From contig CAVRWA010000016.1 of NCBI GenBank assembly GCA_963724805.1, forward strand, positions 1-64,000: 64,000 bases of DNA, read 5' to 3'. This document shows positions 1 to 8,316 of the stretch, piece by piece. A program made the position numbers and the translations under genes. Every line of letters begins with the position of its first letter. Position 1 is the stretch's first letter. The stretch comes from CAVQZA01 sp963724805. Its GTDB lineage: Bacteria; Actinomycetota; Thermoleophilia; Gaiellales; Gaiellaceae. A model generated the notes under the pieces. That model ran no database searches, was not told where the DNA came from, and saw only the letters and a program-made list of their open reading frames with translations.

Positions 1-98
1 CAGCAAGCCTCGCTTTGGCTTCGTGCTGTGATTGGCGTCCAAGAGCGCGCCTCGTTGAGTTGGACGTTGGGCCAGCCTAGTCGCTGCCGACTCGGCCG

Positions 99-644
99 AT
101 GACGATGGCGCGAATTGCCCTCTGCCTTGCCTGTTCGATGGCCGTTGTGGCGAGTCCCGTTGGCGTAGCGATTGCTGTTGGCGCGGCGAGTATGCGGCCG
201 GTCGTGGGCGATGACGGGCGCATAGGCACTCTCCGCATCGACGTCTCTACGGAAGCGCAGGTACGGGCAACCTACGGTAATCCGGACCGAGTGGAAGACG
301 AGTTCGTCCAGCCGGGAAAGGTTCTCGTTGGTCACACGCTCTACTTCCGCTGTGGTCATGGGTGCGAGACTGGCTATTCGATCAACAAGGCGACGGGCAG
401 GCTGTCGGACTTTGAGACAAGTTCACCCAGTTTTGTGACCGAACGTGGCTCGCGGGTTGGGATGCCAGCGTCAGAGGCCGCTCGGCGTGAGCGGAAGAAC
501 CTTGGCCCCGTTTGCGGTTCGGACCGCCTCATCTACCCCCGCTGGGACTTGCGTCATGAGTTCGTGTTGGTCACCTCGGGCGGGAAGATACGTCAGATCG
601 CTTACCTGGGACCCCACAGCGTCATCTACAGCGGCGTCTGCTGA
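99..644 (+). CDS. Hypothetical secreted protein
   Basis: A 181-aa protein I do not recognise. Residues 1-29 form a signal peptide (short basic start, then an Ala/Val/Cys-rich hydrophobic stretch), so it is probably exported. The mature part is soluble, with a CGHGC motif near residue 85 and two further cysteines (one near 140, one at the very C-terminus) that could form disulfides. The ATG at 99 is used; a second ATG two codons later is equally possible. It stands alone: the next genes lie on the opposite strand and end more than 200 bp away. Codon use looks slightly less GC-biased than the neighbours. No catalytic motif is visible, so no function is assigned. Confidence 0.6.
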   Translation: MTMARIALCLACSMAVVASPVGVAIAVGAASMRPVVGDDGRIGTLRIDVSTEAQVRATYGNPDRVEDEFVQPGKVLVGHTLYFRCGHGCETGYSINKATGRLSDFETSSPSFVTERGSRVGMPASEAARRERKNLGPVCGSDRLIYPRWDLRHEFVLVTSGGKIRQIAYLGPHSVIYSGVC

Positions 645-861
645 CAGCGGCACAGCCGTGGTGCCGCTCCCCGAGTTCGACCTGGTCGATGCAGCACGAC
701 CTCTTGTGACAGGAATCCTCGCGCGCACGCGCGCGCACGCGAGTGAGGCCAGATGCGATAGGCGATCGGCGCCGGGTTCGCACCCCACCCGCGGGAGCAT
801 TATCGTGGTGGGGCCTGCCGCCGGGTCGCGGGCGTGGAGAACGCCGGACGCCGAAAAGCTG

Positions 862-1571
862 TCAGTGCACCTGAAGCCGCCGCAACCGGCAGCGCTCTCG
901 CACCAGGCACGGTTGCGTGAGCGCGAGCAGCCGAGGCACCTCCTCGGTGGGAGGCTGTCGTTTCTTGCCGGCGAAGTGGGCGACGAGATCCGCTCCGCTG
1001 GCGTAGTGCTCCCGCACGTCGTGATCGTCGATTGCCTGCTCGACCAGTCGTCCGGCGTTGATGAGTGTGTCGATGGCCGCGGTTGCGGCATCGGCCATGC
1101 GGAAGAGCGGTTCGCCGTCGATCTCGCACACGCCTTGCCCGCCGATCTCGACGGTCGGGTTGGGTCGGATCACCTGCGGGTCGAGCACTATCCCGCCCCC
1201 GGCTTGACGGCACGGACCATGTTGCCCAGGACGTGCACGACGCCCTCCGGGTCGACGCATCAGAGTGACCAGGAGAAGACGACGAGATCGAACGAGTTCG
1301 GTTCGAGCTCGATCGCCTTGCCCGAGGCGACCCGGTAGGTGACGCGTTGGGCGAATTCGGCAGGAAGCGCCTGTTGTGCCCGCGCGACGGCTTCGGCGTC
1401 CGGGTCGAAGGCGAGCACGCTCGCCGCCTCGCTGGCGATCCCGAGCGTGAGGCGGCCGTCGCCACACCCGAGTTCCAACACGCGGCAATCCCGGAAGTCG
1501 CCGAGCCGGCGCAGAGCGGCGAGGTGGGCTCCTTCCGGGTCGAGCACGGGCGTCACGGGCGGGTTCCTCAT
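862..1571 (-). pseudogene. SAM-dependent methyltransferase with in-frame TGA (possible selenocysteine) and one frameshift
   Basis: Class I Rossmann methyltransferase. The start overlaps the upstream methyltransferase stop (ATGA, 1568-1571), so the two are translationally coupled. Motif I is clear (VLELGCGDGRLTLG, about residues 32-45), followed by the acidic residue of motif II (AFDPD) and the FDLVVFSWSL strand. Right after SWSL comes TGA at 1260-1262, then a Cys codon; from memory, relatives have Cys at the TGA position. Reading continues in frame (CVDPEGVVHVL...) to about 1195, where one G appears to be missing from a G run; correcting it gives KPGGGIVLDP and an open frame to 862, about 236 aa in total. 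Either the gene is decayed, or it is a selenoprotein gene with one sequencing indel. A possible SECIS-like stem follows the TGA but is weaker than the one in the neighbour. Confidence 0.6.
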
Positions 1572-2353
1572 GCGCTCGGTTTGTACGCCTTCAGGCTGGT
1601 ACCGCGGGCGCCGAACTTCTGCGCCTTGCGGCGTGTGTCCTCGAACTTGGAGCGCGCATAGGTGTCGACGAGCTGCCCGGTCTCGATCCGCTCGAAGCCG
1701 TGGCGCTCTAGGAGGTTGGCGTACGCTGCTTCCAGCAGCGCCCCGGCGATTCAGCCGGTCCAGAGGTCGATGTCACGTCGGCCTTCGGCGCTGACGGGGT
1801 TTTGGATCGTAACGTCGGCGATCTGGATCCGCCCGCCGGGTGTGAGCACCCGGAAGAGCTCTGCAAAGACGGCGTCTTTGTCCGGGATCAGGTCGATCAC
1901 GCCGTTGGAGATGACGACGTCGAAGCGTCCCTCAGCGAACGGCAGCCGCTCGGCCTCCGCCTCGACGAACTCGACATTTGCCGCGCCTTGCTCGGCCGCG
2001 GCGGCGCGCGCCTTCTCGAGCATCTGCGGCGTCATGTCGATGCCGATGACAGAGCCCTGCTCGCCGACCATCTGAGCTGCGATGAGGGAGTCGGTGCCGG
2101 CGCCCGAGCCGAGGTCGAGCACACATTCCCGGGCGGCGAGCCGTCCAAGAGAGAACGGGTTCGCGACACCGGCGAACGACTCGGCAGCGAGCTCTGGCAC
2201 GTTTGCAAGCTCGGGCGGGTAGTGGAGGTCTACGGCCCAGGCGCGGCCTGTCGGGAAGATGAAGTCCTGGTTGGGCTCGCGCGAAACCGCCGAGTAGGTC
2301 TTGCGGATCTCGGTCTTCAGGAGCTGAACGTCAATCTCGACTTCAACGGCCAT
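1568..2353 (-). CDS. ArsM-like SAM methyltransferase with in-frame TGA, candidate selenoprotein
   Basis: A 261-codon frame interrupted only by TGA at 1751-1753 (codon 201). Upstream sits a complete methyltransferase core (VLDLGSGAGTDSLIAA, GIDMTPQMLEKAR, ISNGVIDLIPDK, LRPGG-type loop read here as LTPGGRIQIADV), close to the arsenite methyltransferase family. The TGA falls in DIDLWTG-x-IAGALL, where the family has a conserved Cys, the As(III)-binding type cysteine of ArsM (family knowledge from memory). Sixty well-behaved codons follow, ending in a stop that overlaps the next gene's ATG. A stem-loop lies 9-28 nt after the TGA (see its own entry), at the spacing of bacterial SECIS elements. I infer a selenocysteine-containing As/Se/thiol methyltransferase. 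The alternative is a TGC-to-TGA nonsense mutation, leaving a truncated 200-aa protein. Confidence 0.7.
1723..1741 (-). promoter_or_regulatory. Candidate bacterial SECIS hairpin
   Basis: Reading the minus strand after TGA 1751-1753, nine bases are followed by GCGCTGC (1741-1735), the loop TGGAA (1734-1730) and GCAGCGT (1729-1723): six Watson-Crick pairs plus one G-U. The apical loop starts 17 nt after the TGA and has G at its second position. Known bacterial SECIS elements have a short stem, a small loop with G in its first two positions, and 16-37 nt from UGA to loop, so this fits. The hairpin is coding sequence as well, so chance folding cannot be excluded. Confidence 0.5.
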
Positions 2354-2671
2354 CGACGGATCGTACGATGCCAGCCTAGATTCGGTTTCCGAGGGCGCAT
2401 CGCCCGTCGGGGGCGCGCCGAAGCCTGTCGGCGGGAATCGTGAGTTTGCCGTAGCGGCGCCGACAAACGGAGGTCGGCACGATCTGAACCAGTGCGCTGC
2501 GAAACGAATCCGATTTGCGTGTCCGGTGCGTAGTGACGGGAATGCGCGTCGCGCCGGAGGTTGTCGAGTACCGAGACCTGAAGCAGGTCACGGCGCAGTC
2601 GCGGCACCGTCGACGAAAGGAGCGGAGTTGTTTCTGATCCACGATGAAGTAGTCCGACAAAGGAGGACAGT
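2354..2671. other. Divergent intergenic region
   Basis: This 318-bp stretch separates the minus-strand methyltransferase pair from the plus-strand flavoprotein. I see no convincing gene. It must hold both promoters; a strong ribosome site (AAAGGAGGAC) lies just before 2672, whereas the methyltransferase ATG at 2353 has no obvious Shine-Dalgarno sequence and may be leaderless. Confidence 0.4.
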
Positions 2672-4066
2672 GTGAGCACCGTCACCACACCCGCCCGCGC
2701 CGCGCGCCAGGAGCTCACCGGCTTCGAGGGACGGCTGATCGGGCCCGAGGACGCCGCCTACGACGAGGCGCGCGCGGTCTACAACGCGATGATCGACAAG
2801 CAGCCGGCGCTGATCGCGCAGTGTGCAAGTCCGGCCGATGTCGCCATGACAGTCGTGTTCGCACGCGAGCACGACCTGCTCCTGGCCGTCCGCGGCGGCG
2901 GTCACAACGGCGCCGGCCTGGGAACGTGCGACGACGGCGTCGTCATCGACCTCTCGCCGCTGAAGGACATCGAGGTCGATCCGCAGGCCCGCACCGTCCG
3001 GGTGGGCGGCGGCTGCACCTGGGGCGAAGTCGATCGGGCCACCAGCGAGCATGGGCTGGCAACGCCGAGTGGGATCATCTCGACCACAGGGGTCGGTGGC
3101 CTCACCCTGGGCGGCGGCATCGGCCACCTGACCCGCAAGTGCGGGCTCACGATCGACAACCTGCTCGAGGCGCAGCTCGTGCTGGCAAGCGGCGAGCGCG
3201 TCCGCGTCGCCGCCGACGAAAACCCCGACCTTTACTGGGCGATCAGGGGCGGCGGCGGCAACTTCGGCATCGTCACCTCGTTCGTCTTCCGGCTGCACGA
3301 GGTGGGCACGGTCGTCGGTGGGCCGACGTTCTGGCCGGTCGAGGCCGGCGCCGAGGTGCTATCGGCTTACCGCGAGTTTCTCCCGGGAGCGCCGCGCGAG
3401 CTAAACGGGTTCTTCGCGTTCCACACCGTGCCGCCGGGGCCACCCTTCCCCGAGCCGATCCACCTGCGCAAGGTGTGCGGTGTCGTCTGGTGCTACGTCG
3501 GCTCGGAGGAGAAGGCTGCAAAGGCGATGGCCCCGTTCCTCGCGTCCGTGCCCGAGCCGCTGATGCACGGTGTCGGACCGATGTCACATGCGGCGCTGCA
3601 GGGCGCCTTCGACGGGCTCTACCCGCCGGGGGAGCAATGGTACTGGCGCGCCGACTTCGTCAAGGAGATCCCGGACGAGGCTGTTCAGATCCACGCCCGG
3701 TTCGGCGCGGAGATGCCGACGATTAAGTCGACGATGCACATGTACCCGATCGACGGCGCCGCGCACGACCACGGGCCCTCCGACACCGCGTGGAGCTATC
3801 GTGACGCGACCTGGGGTTCGGTCTTCGCGGGCGTCGATCCCGACCCGGCGAACGTGGACGTCATCCGGCGCTGGAGCACCGACTACTTCGAGGCGCTCCA
3901 TCCTTACTCCGCCGGCGGCGCGTACGTGAACATGATGATGGACGAGGGGCAGGAGCGGGTGCGCGCAAGCTACCGCGACAACTACGACCGCCTCGCCCGC
4001 ATCAAGGCGACGGTCGACCCCGACAACGTCTTCCGCGTCAATCAGAACATCCAGCCCAAGGCATAG
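2672..4066 (+). CDS. FAD-linked oxidoreductase, berberine-bridge (BBE) type
   Basis: A 464-aa flavoprotein of the VAO/PCMH superfamily. The GTG start at 2672 is preceded by a very strong AAAGGAGGAC site. The FAD-binding part spans roughly residues 40-210: RGGGHNGAGLG holds the histidine that usually attaches FAD covalently, followed by GGCTWGEVD and GVGGLTLGGGIGHLTRKCG. The C-terminal BBE motif is intact (NYDRLARIKATVDPDN, then FRVNQNI). Such enzymes oxidise alcohols, sugars or alkaloid-like amines with O2 or another acceptor; the substrate cannot be read from sequence. It is a single-gene unit, divergent from the methyltransferase pair. Length and domains are normal for the family. Confidence 0.88.
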   Translation: MSTVTTPARAARQELTGFEGRLIGPEDAAYDEARAVYNAMIDKQPALIAQCASPADVAMTVVFAREHDLLLAVRGGGHNGAGLGTCDDGVVIDLSPLKDIEVDPQARTVRVGGGCTWGEVDRATSEHGLATPSGIISTTGVGGLTLGGGIGHLTRKCGLTIDNLLEAQLVLASGERVRVAADENPDLYWAIRGGGGNFGIVTSFVFRLHEVGTVVGGPTFWPVEAGAEVLSAYREFLPGAPRELNGFFAFHTVPPGPPFPEPIHLRKVCGVVWCYVGSEEKAAKAMAPFLASVPEPLMHGVGPMSHAALQGAFDGLYPPGEQWYWRADFVKEIPDEAVQIHARFGAEMPTIKSTMHMYPIDGAAHDHGPSDTAWSYRDATWGSVFAGVDPDPANVDVIRRWSTDYFEALHPYSAGGAYVNMMMDEGQERVRASYRDNYDRLARIKATVDPDNVFRVNQNIQPKA

Positions 4067-4564
4067 AGCACAGCCCAATCGTTCCGTAGCAGCGGCGCCG
4101 ACAGAGACAGAGGTGACCGCGGCGAAAGGCGAACCAAGCAGGCGGCCAGCCTGACCAAGACCATCGTTCGGGCTGGCCGCCAGCAGGCCCCGACGCCGAG
4201 CAGTCGTTGACCAGGGTGGGCTTCTCGTATCGCGCGCGCGTCGCGCGAGAGGGGCGGGCCTTCTTCGCCCCTGCGCGCGCTGGGCAGGCTCCGCCCGATG
4301 ATGACTTCGAGGGGGAGGGCACCCCAGTCGTCTCCCGGGTCGCAGGCAGGTCAGGCCGACCGGGCGAGGATGCCTCGGACCGTTGCCGCGTACCATCGAG
4401 CTCCGCCCTGCGCGGTCGGCACGCCAGAATCGCTTAAGTCCTCGGCGATCTTCCGGAGTGATGCACGCGATACAAACGACTCGATCCGGGCACGTCTCGA
4501 ATCGCGCGCCGCACAACCTGGCGTCAACCTGGCGTCACGAGAGACAGACGAGTGAGGCCCGAGA
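4067..4564. other. Gene-poor stretch with one inverted repeat
   Basis: No credible gene lies between the flavoprotein and the tRNA. The only strong structure is a perfect 11-bp inverted repeat (GGCGGCCAGCC at 4141-4151 and its complement at 4171-4181, 19-nt loop), perhaps a terminator for the flavoprotein although no T-run follows. Open frames here have irregular composition and no recognisable protein. Confidence 0.4.
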
Positions 4565-4570
4565 CGAAGA

Positions 4571-4592
4571 AACCGCCCGTTTCCAGGCGGTT
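4571..4592 (-). terminator. Intrinsic terminator of tRNA-Asp
   Basis: AACCGCC / GGCGGTT is a perfect 7-bp stem with an 8-nt loop, followed on the minus strand by TTTCTTCGTC. It lies 7 bp beyond the 3' end of the tRNA and is a standard rho-independent terminator. Confidence 0.75.
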
Positions 4593-4598
4593 CCAGGA

Positions 4599-4672
4599 CG
4601 GGAGCGACGGGACTCGAACCCGCGACCTCCGGCGTGACAGGCCGGCGTTCTAACCAGCTGAACTACGCCCCC
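4599..4672 (-). tRNA. tRNA-Asp (anticodon GTC)
   Basis: The minus strand folds as a tRNA: acceptor GGGGGCG (from 4672) pairs with CGCTCCC (to 4600) and G is the discriminator at 4599. The D arm GTTC...GAAC, anticodon stem GCCGG/CCGGA around loop CTGTCAC (anticodon GTC) and T arm CGGGTTCGAGTCCCG are all present. It is 74 nt long and CCA is not encoded. GTC reads both Asp codons. Confidence 0.96.
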
Positions 4673-4687
4673 GGGCGCCGCACGATT

Positions 4688-6487
4688 CTAGCCGAGCAGG
4701 TCGAGCGCGGCTTCGGGTTGCTTGAACGGGGGGATCACGTACACCCCCGCCGCCTTCTCGCGGCACTCGGCGTAGAGGGCCCGCGCGAGCTCGAGGCCGA
4801 CCTCCGGCGCGTTCGGCCCCGCGGAGCGCAGCGCCTCCTGGACGTGGTCGGGAACGACGATCCCAGGCACCTCGTTGTGGAGCCGCTGCGCCAGCTGGTG
4901 GCTTCGCAGCGGCCAGATCCCGACGAGAAGCGGGATCGGCGAGCCGCCGCCGAGCCGGCGAAGGAGCTCGTCGAGTGAGTCGAGCTCGAACAGCGCCTGG
5001 GTCATCGCAAACTGCGCGCCCGCCTCGACCTTGCGCTCGAAGCGCTCGAGCTCGAGGTCGAGGTCGTCCGCGGCGGGGTTGACGGCGACCCCGACGAAGA
5101 ACGAGGTGGGGGCGTCGATCGTCTTGCCCGACCAGCTCTCGCCCGCGTTGAGACGGGCGAGAAGCGCAGTGAGCCCGATCGAGTCGACCTCGTACACGCC
5201 CTGTGAGCCCGGGTAGTCGCCGACGGTGGGCGGGTCGCCCGTGACGGCGAGCACGTTGCGGACGCCCTCGGCATGTGCGCCGAGCAGCACCGACTCGAGC
5301 CCCATCACCGTCGTGTCGCGCGGGGTGACGTGCGGGATCGTCTCGATCCCGCAGCTGCGCTCGATCGCGACGGCGGCCATCAGCGCGTTCATTCGCGCCC
5401 GCGCCATCGGGTTGTCGTTGATGTCGACGAAGCCGACCCTGCCCGACTCCGCGAGCCGCCGCGCGACCGCCAGCATCGCTTCGTTGTTGCCGCCCTGCGG
5501 CGGGTCGAGCTCGATCGAGACGACCCATTCGCTCTCGCGCAGCGCACGCGCGAGGCCAGTCTCACCTTGCGCCGCGGGCGCGGCCGGGGCGAGGTCGCGC
5601 TGGGCGAGCACCGGCGGTGTCGTCGGGGCGCGCTCCCCGGCGACGGCCTCGGCGATCGCCGCGATCTGGGCGGGAGTGGTGCCGCAGCAGCCGCCGATAA
5701 TGCGGGCGCCGAGGGCGCGGGCGTGAGCTGCGAACTCGCCGAAGTAGTCGGGAGTCGCGTGCGGGAAGACGATGCGGCCGCCCGAGCGGCTGGCGTGGCC
5801 GATGTTCGGCGCCGTCGCCAGCACGGCTCCGCTGCCGGCCATCTCGCCGAGTGCGGCGAGCGCGGCCGTCGGGCCCGCGCCGCAGTTCGCCCCGAACGCC
5901 GCCACCTCTAGCCCGCGCAGGCGCGTCGCCGCGTCACGCGCGGAGACGCCCGCGAGCGTCTCTGCGTCCTCGTCGTCGAAGGTGAGGAGCGCGACGACCG
6001 GCAGGGAGGAGACCGAGCGAACCGCCCCGATCGCGGTCACGAGCTGGTCGAGGTCGACGAAGGTCTCGACCGTGAACAGGTCGACGCCGCGGCCGTCCAG
6101 GAGCTTCGCCTGCTCGGCGAAGACCTCGGCGTCGTCGGCGCCGTGCTCGGGCAGCGGCCCGATCGAGCCGGCGACGAAGACGTGCTTCCCCGAGACCTCG
6201 CGCGCGTCGCGCGCGCACTTCACGCCCGCGCCGACGATCGCCTCGAACTCGTCCTCGAGATAGAGCGCGGCCAGCTTGCGTCGATTCGCGCCGAACGTGT
6301 TCGTCTCGATCAGCTCCGCCCCCGCCCGGATGAAGCCGAGGTGGGCCGAGACGACGCTCTCCGGCGCGCGGACGTTCGCCTCCTCGGGGCAGCGTAGGCG
6401 CGGCACCGCGCCGGAGAGCAGGGCGCCCATGCCGCCGTCGCCGACGATCACGGGCCCGCTCGCCAGCCGATCCAAGAACCTGCTCAC
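4688..6487 (-). CDS. Bifunctional homocysteine S-methyltransferase / methylenetetrahydrofolate reductase
   Basis: A 599-aa fusion joining one-carbon and methionine metabolism. Residues 1-290 are a homocysteine S-methyltransferase domain: VGDGGMGALL near the start, ETNTFGANR at 61-69, and the zinc ligands Cys202 (GANCGAGP) and Cys267-Cys268 (GGCCGT). Residues about 320-599 are a methylenetetrahydrofolate reductase barrel (SIELDPPQGGNN, IPHVTPRDT, LAVTGDPP). The layout matches YitJ-type bifunctional proteins, which reduce CH2-THF and use methyl groups for methionine. The GTG at 6487 is preferred because a GAGGGG site precedes it and the Met-rich core starts there; an upstream ATG would add an arginine-rich tail that looks like leader DNA. 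I looked for cobalamin or SAM riboswitches upstream and found none. Confidence 0.93.
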   Translation of the reverse strand: MSRFLDRLASGPVIVGDGGMGALLSGAVPRLRCPEEANVRAPESVVSAHLGFIRAGAELIETNTFGANRRKLAALYLEDEFEAIVGAGVKCARDAREVSGKHVFVAGSIGPLPEHGADDAEVFAEQAKLLDGRGVDLFTVETFVDLDQLVTAIGAVRSVSSLPVVALLTFDDEDAETLAGVSARDAATRLRGLEVAAFGANCGAGPTAALAALGEMAGSGAVLATAPNIGHASRSGGRIVFPHATPDYFGEFAAHARALGARIIGGCCGTTPAQIAAIAEAVAGERAPTTPPVLAQRDLAPAAPAAQGETGLARALRESEWVVSIELDPPQGGNNEAMLAVARRLAESGRVGFVDINDNPMARARMNALMAAVAIERSCGIETIPHVTPRDTTVMGLESVLLGAHAEGVRNVLAVTGDPPTVGDYPGSQGVYEVDSIGLTALLARLNAGESWSGKTIDAPTSFFVGVAVNPAADDLDLELERFERKVEAGAQFAMTQALFELDSLDELLRRLGGGSPIPLLVGIWPLRSHQLAQRLHNEVPGIVVPDHVQEALRSAGPNAPEVGLELARALYAECREKAAGVYVIPPFKQPEAALDLLG

Positions 6488-7008
6488 GCGCGCCCCTCGC
6501 CGGCGTCGCTCCCAGCCCGGCTCCGCCGCCGCCTGACGCCGCTCGCGGCACCGTGCTCTCCGGGGCCGTACTACCCATACTGTCCCCTCCGGCCCTGCAC
6601 CTCGAGCGGCGCCCGAGGAACGCGCGGGCAAAGACTGGATGAGGGCGCACGCTCTCAGGCTATCCGGCGGGTGAGTCAACCACCGCAGTCAACCGAGTTC
6701 GGGTGATAGATGAACCGGCAACCCATCCCCGATACTTGGGTCACACCGAGAGCGGGCCCCGATGCGGCGGGGGCCCTCTCGGAAATAGCTAGCCGAGGCC
6801 CCATGCGGCGGGGCATTCGGCCAAGCGGCCTCCCTAGGGAGACCGCCGGACGGGGCCGGGCGGCGGCCCCGTCCTGGCGTTCTGGCTCAAGTTGCAGCCC
6901 CGGGGTGCCGATCAGGACGATGAACCCCTCGGCCCGGGACTGACGGCAAACTTTCCTGCGGTACGGGGTAAGACGGAGCGGCGGGCCATGTGCCCGCCGT
7001 TTCGTGTT
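6488..7008. other. Hairpin-rich non-coding region
   Basis: This 521-bp region between two minus-strand genes has no credible coding sequence. It contains at least five consecutive strong hairpins (6721-6741, 6746-6782, 6792-6821, 6825-6846, 6849-6873), two sharing the loop ATGCGGC, plus GGCGGGC/GCCCGCC at 6980-6998, which probably terminates the minus-strand gene ending at 7009. The right part must also contain the promoter of the methionine enzyme. Confidence 0.5.
6699..6782 (+). ncRNA. Candidate structured RNA ending in a terminator-like hairpin
   Basis: GTTC/GAAC and ACCCA/TGGGT helices surround CCGGCAAC (6715-6722) and are followed by a 13-bp hairpin (CCGAGAG-c-GGGCCCC, loop GATGCGGC, 6746-6782). 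The CCGGCAAC box and the CCCC-GATGCGGC-GGGG hairpin recur in the same order at 34431-34527, which suggests one RNA family. No known riboswitch consensus fits. Strand is inferred from the hairpin order. Confidence 0.25.
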
Positions 7009-7470
7009 CTACGACGGGCAGCGGCCCGCGCGATACGCGGCAACGGCGCCGGAGTCGAGCGCCCAGGCCCAGCGCGTGCCCGTCCAGACGGCGGTCGTCG
7101 TCTGCTGGAACCCGGTGACCGCCCCGAAGCCGGCGATCTTCACGATCACGAGGAACGTGACCGCCGTGGATGTGCGCTGTGCGACGCCCGTGGCATGGAG
7201 CGACTGGCTGCTCGACCCGACATTCCGCATGGAGAGCGGGACGTACCCCGCGAACGTTGCCGAGGCCGTCTGGCAGGCGCTGAACTTCTCGCGTGGCACG
7301 AGCCTCTGCTGCCCGGGGTGCAGCAGATCCCACGCCTTTCCCCAGTCGCCGCGGAAGTCGGCGCGCAGGAGCTGGATCACCATCGCGTCGGGCTTCGGCG
7401 CAGCGGACGCCTGCGGGGCCGAGCCGAGCGCCGCGAGCGCGAGCGCCAGGATCACGACGAGGTTCTTCAC
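7009..7470 (-). CDS. Hypothetical secreted protein
   Basis: A 153-aa protein with a clean signal peptide (MKNLVVILALALAALGSAPQ, cleavage after ASA near residue 23). The mature domain starts with a helix resembling LLRADFRGDWGKAWDLLHPG, a pattern of small NTF2-like or DUF4878-like lipoprotein domains that bind ligands in a cone; this is a weak similarity. It follows an SDR gene by 19 bp on the same strand and may be cotranscribed with it. GGCGGGC/GCCCGCC at 6980-6998 is its likely terminator. Function unknown. Confidence 0.7.
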   Translation of the reverse strand: MKNLVVILALALAALGSAPQASAAPKPDAMVIQLLRADFRGDWGKAWDLLHPGQQRLVPREKFSACQTASATFAGYVPLSMRNVGSSSQSLHATGVAQRTSTAVTFLVIVKIAGFGAVTGFQQTTTAVWTGTRWAWALDSGAVAAYRAGRCPS

Positions 7471-7489
7471 GAGGGCCGGAAGAGCGTAG

Positions 7490-8239
7490 CTACTCGTGGA
7501 TCACGCGCCCCTCCATGCCCCCGGCGACCGTGACGATCTGGCCGGTGACGTGGCCCGAAATCGTCTCGGAGGTCAGCGCGACGACCTGCGCTGCCACGTC
7601 TTCCGGCCGGGCGACCTTGCGGAGCGCCATCGTCCTGCTCACGCGGCGCACGGCCTCGGGATCGACGAAGCCGCGGGTCATCGGCGACTCGGTCCAGCCG
7701 GGCGCGACGGCGTTGACGCGCGCGTCGGGCGCGATCCGGATCGCCTCGTTCTTGAGGCTCGGCAGCAAGCCGTGGAGGATCGCCGCCTTCGCGGCGGCAT
7801 AGTCCGCATGGCCGGCCTCGCCGAAGAGCCCGGCGGTCGAGCCGACCAGGACGAGGCTGCGCCCGCCCTGGCGCAGGAAGCCGCGCGCGGTCAGGAACGT
7901 CGCGGTCAGGTTCGCGCGCAGCGTCTCCTCCCAGCGGGCGAGCGGCAGCTCCCAGACGGGCACGTCCTCGCGCGGCCACATCCCGGCGACCGCGGCGCAC
8001 GCACGGAGCGGACCTGCGGCCTCGAACAGCGCGTCGACCTCATCCTCGTCCGTGAGGTCGGCGCCGACGACGAGCGCCCCGCCGAGCTCGGCGGCGAGCG
8101 CCTCCGCGCGCTCCCGGCCGAGGTGGTAGTGGACGACGACTCTCGCCCCCTCCGTCGCGAACGCCCGCGCGCACGCCGCGCCGATCCCGCCCGAGGCGCC
8201 GGTGACGAGCACGGTCGTGCCCGCGAGTCCCGTCTCCAT
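7490..8239 (-). CDS. Short-chain dehydrogenase/reductase
   Basis: A 249-aa classical SDR. TGASGGIGAACARAF (about residues 13-27) is the NAD(P)-binding TGxxxGxG motif, GADLTDEDEV the acidic/adenine region, and Ser (VGSTAG) with YAAAKAAILHG supply the Ser-Tyr-Lys catalytic set. The C-terminus GQIVTVAGGM is typical of FabG-like enzymes. It reduces or oxidises an alcohol/ketone pair; substrate unknown. It is divergent from the bicupin gene, with about 77 bp of A/T-richer DNA between, and may be cotranscribed with the secreted protein downstream. Confidence 0.85.
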   Translation of the reverse strand: METGLAGTTVLVTGASGGIGAACARAFATEGARVVVHYHLGRERAEALAAELGGALVVGADLTDEDEVDALFEAAGPLRACAAVAGMWPREDVPVWELPLARWEETLRANLTATFLTARGFLRQGGRSLVLVGSTAGLFGEAGHADYAAAKAAILHGLLPSLKNEAIRIAPDARVNAVAPGWTESPMTRGFVDPEAVRRVSRTMALRKVARPEDVAAQVVALTSETISGHVTGQIVTVAGGMEGRVIHE

Positions 8240-8316
8240 CCCGCAAGGCTATGCGAATTGACTTTGCCCCTTGCACCCAGGAAACTTCCCCCCTTCACGC
8301 TTTTGATCAAATTTCT

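Noticed and set aside
721..745. GC/AC alternating tract as a possible repeat or array
   Set aside because: A short simple-sequence tract only; no CRISPR-like repeat-spacer pattern exists here or elsewhere in the window.
445..1338. Plus-strand open frame of about 300 codons across the methyltransferase pair
   Set aside because: No protein-like composition; the opposite strand holds recognisable methyltransferase motifs.
2588..3298. Minus-strand open frame opposite the flavoprotein
   Set aside because: Antisense shadow; the plus strand carries a complete BBE-type protein with a strong ribosome site.
6488..7008. Cobalamin or SAM riboswitch for the methionine/folate gene
   Set aside because: None of the conserved cores of cobalamin or SAM-I/II/IV switches could be matched on the minus strand.
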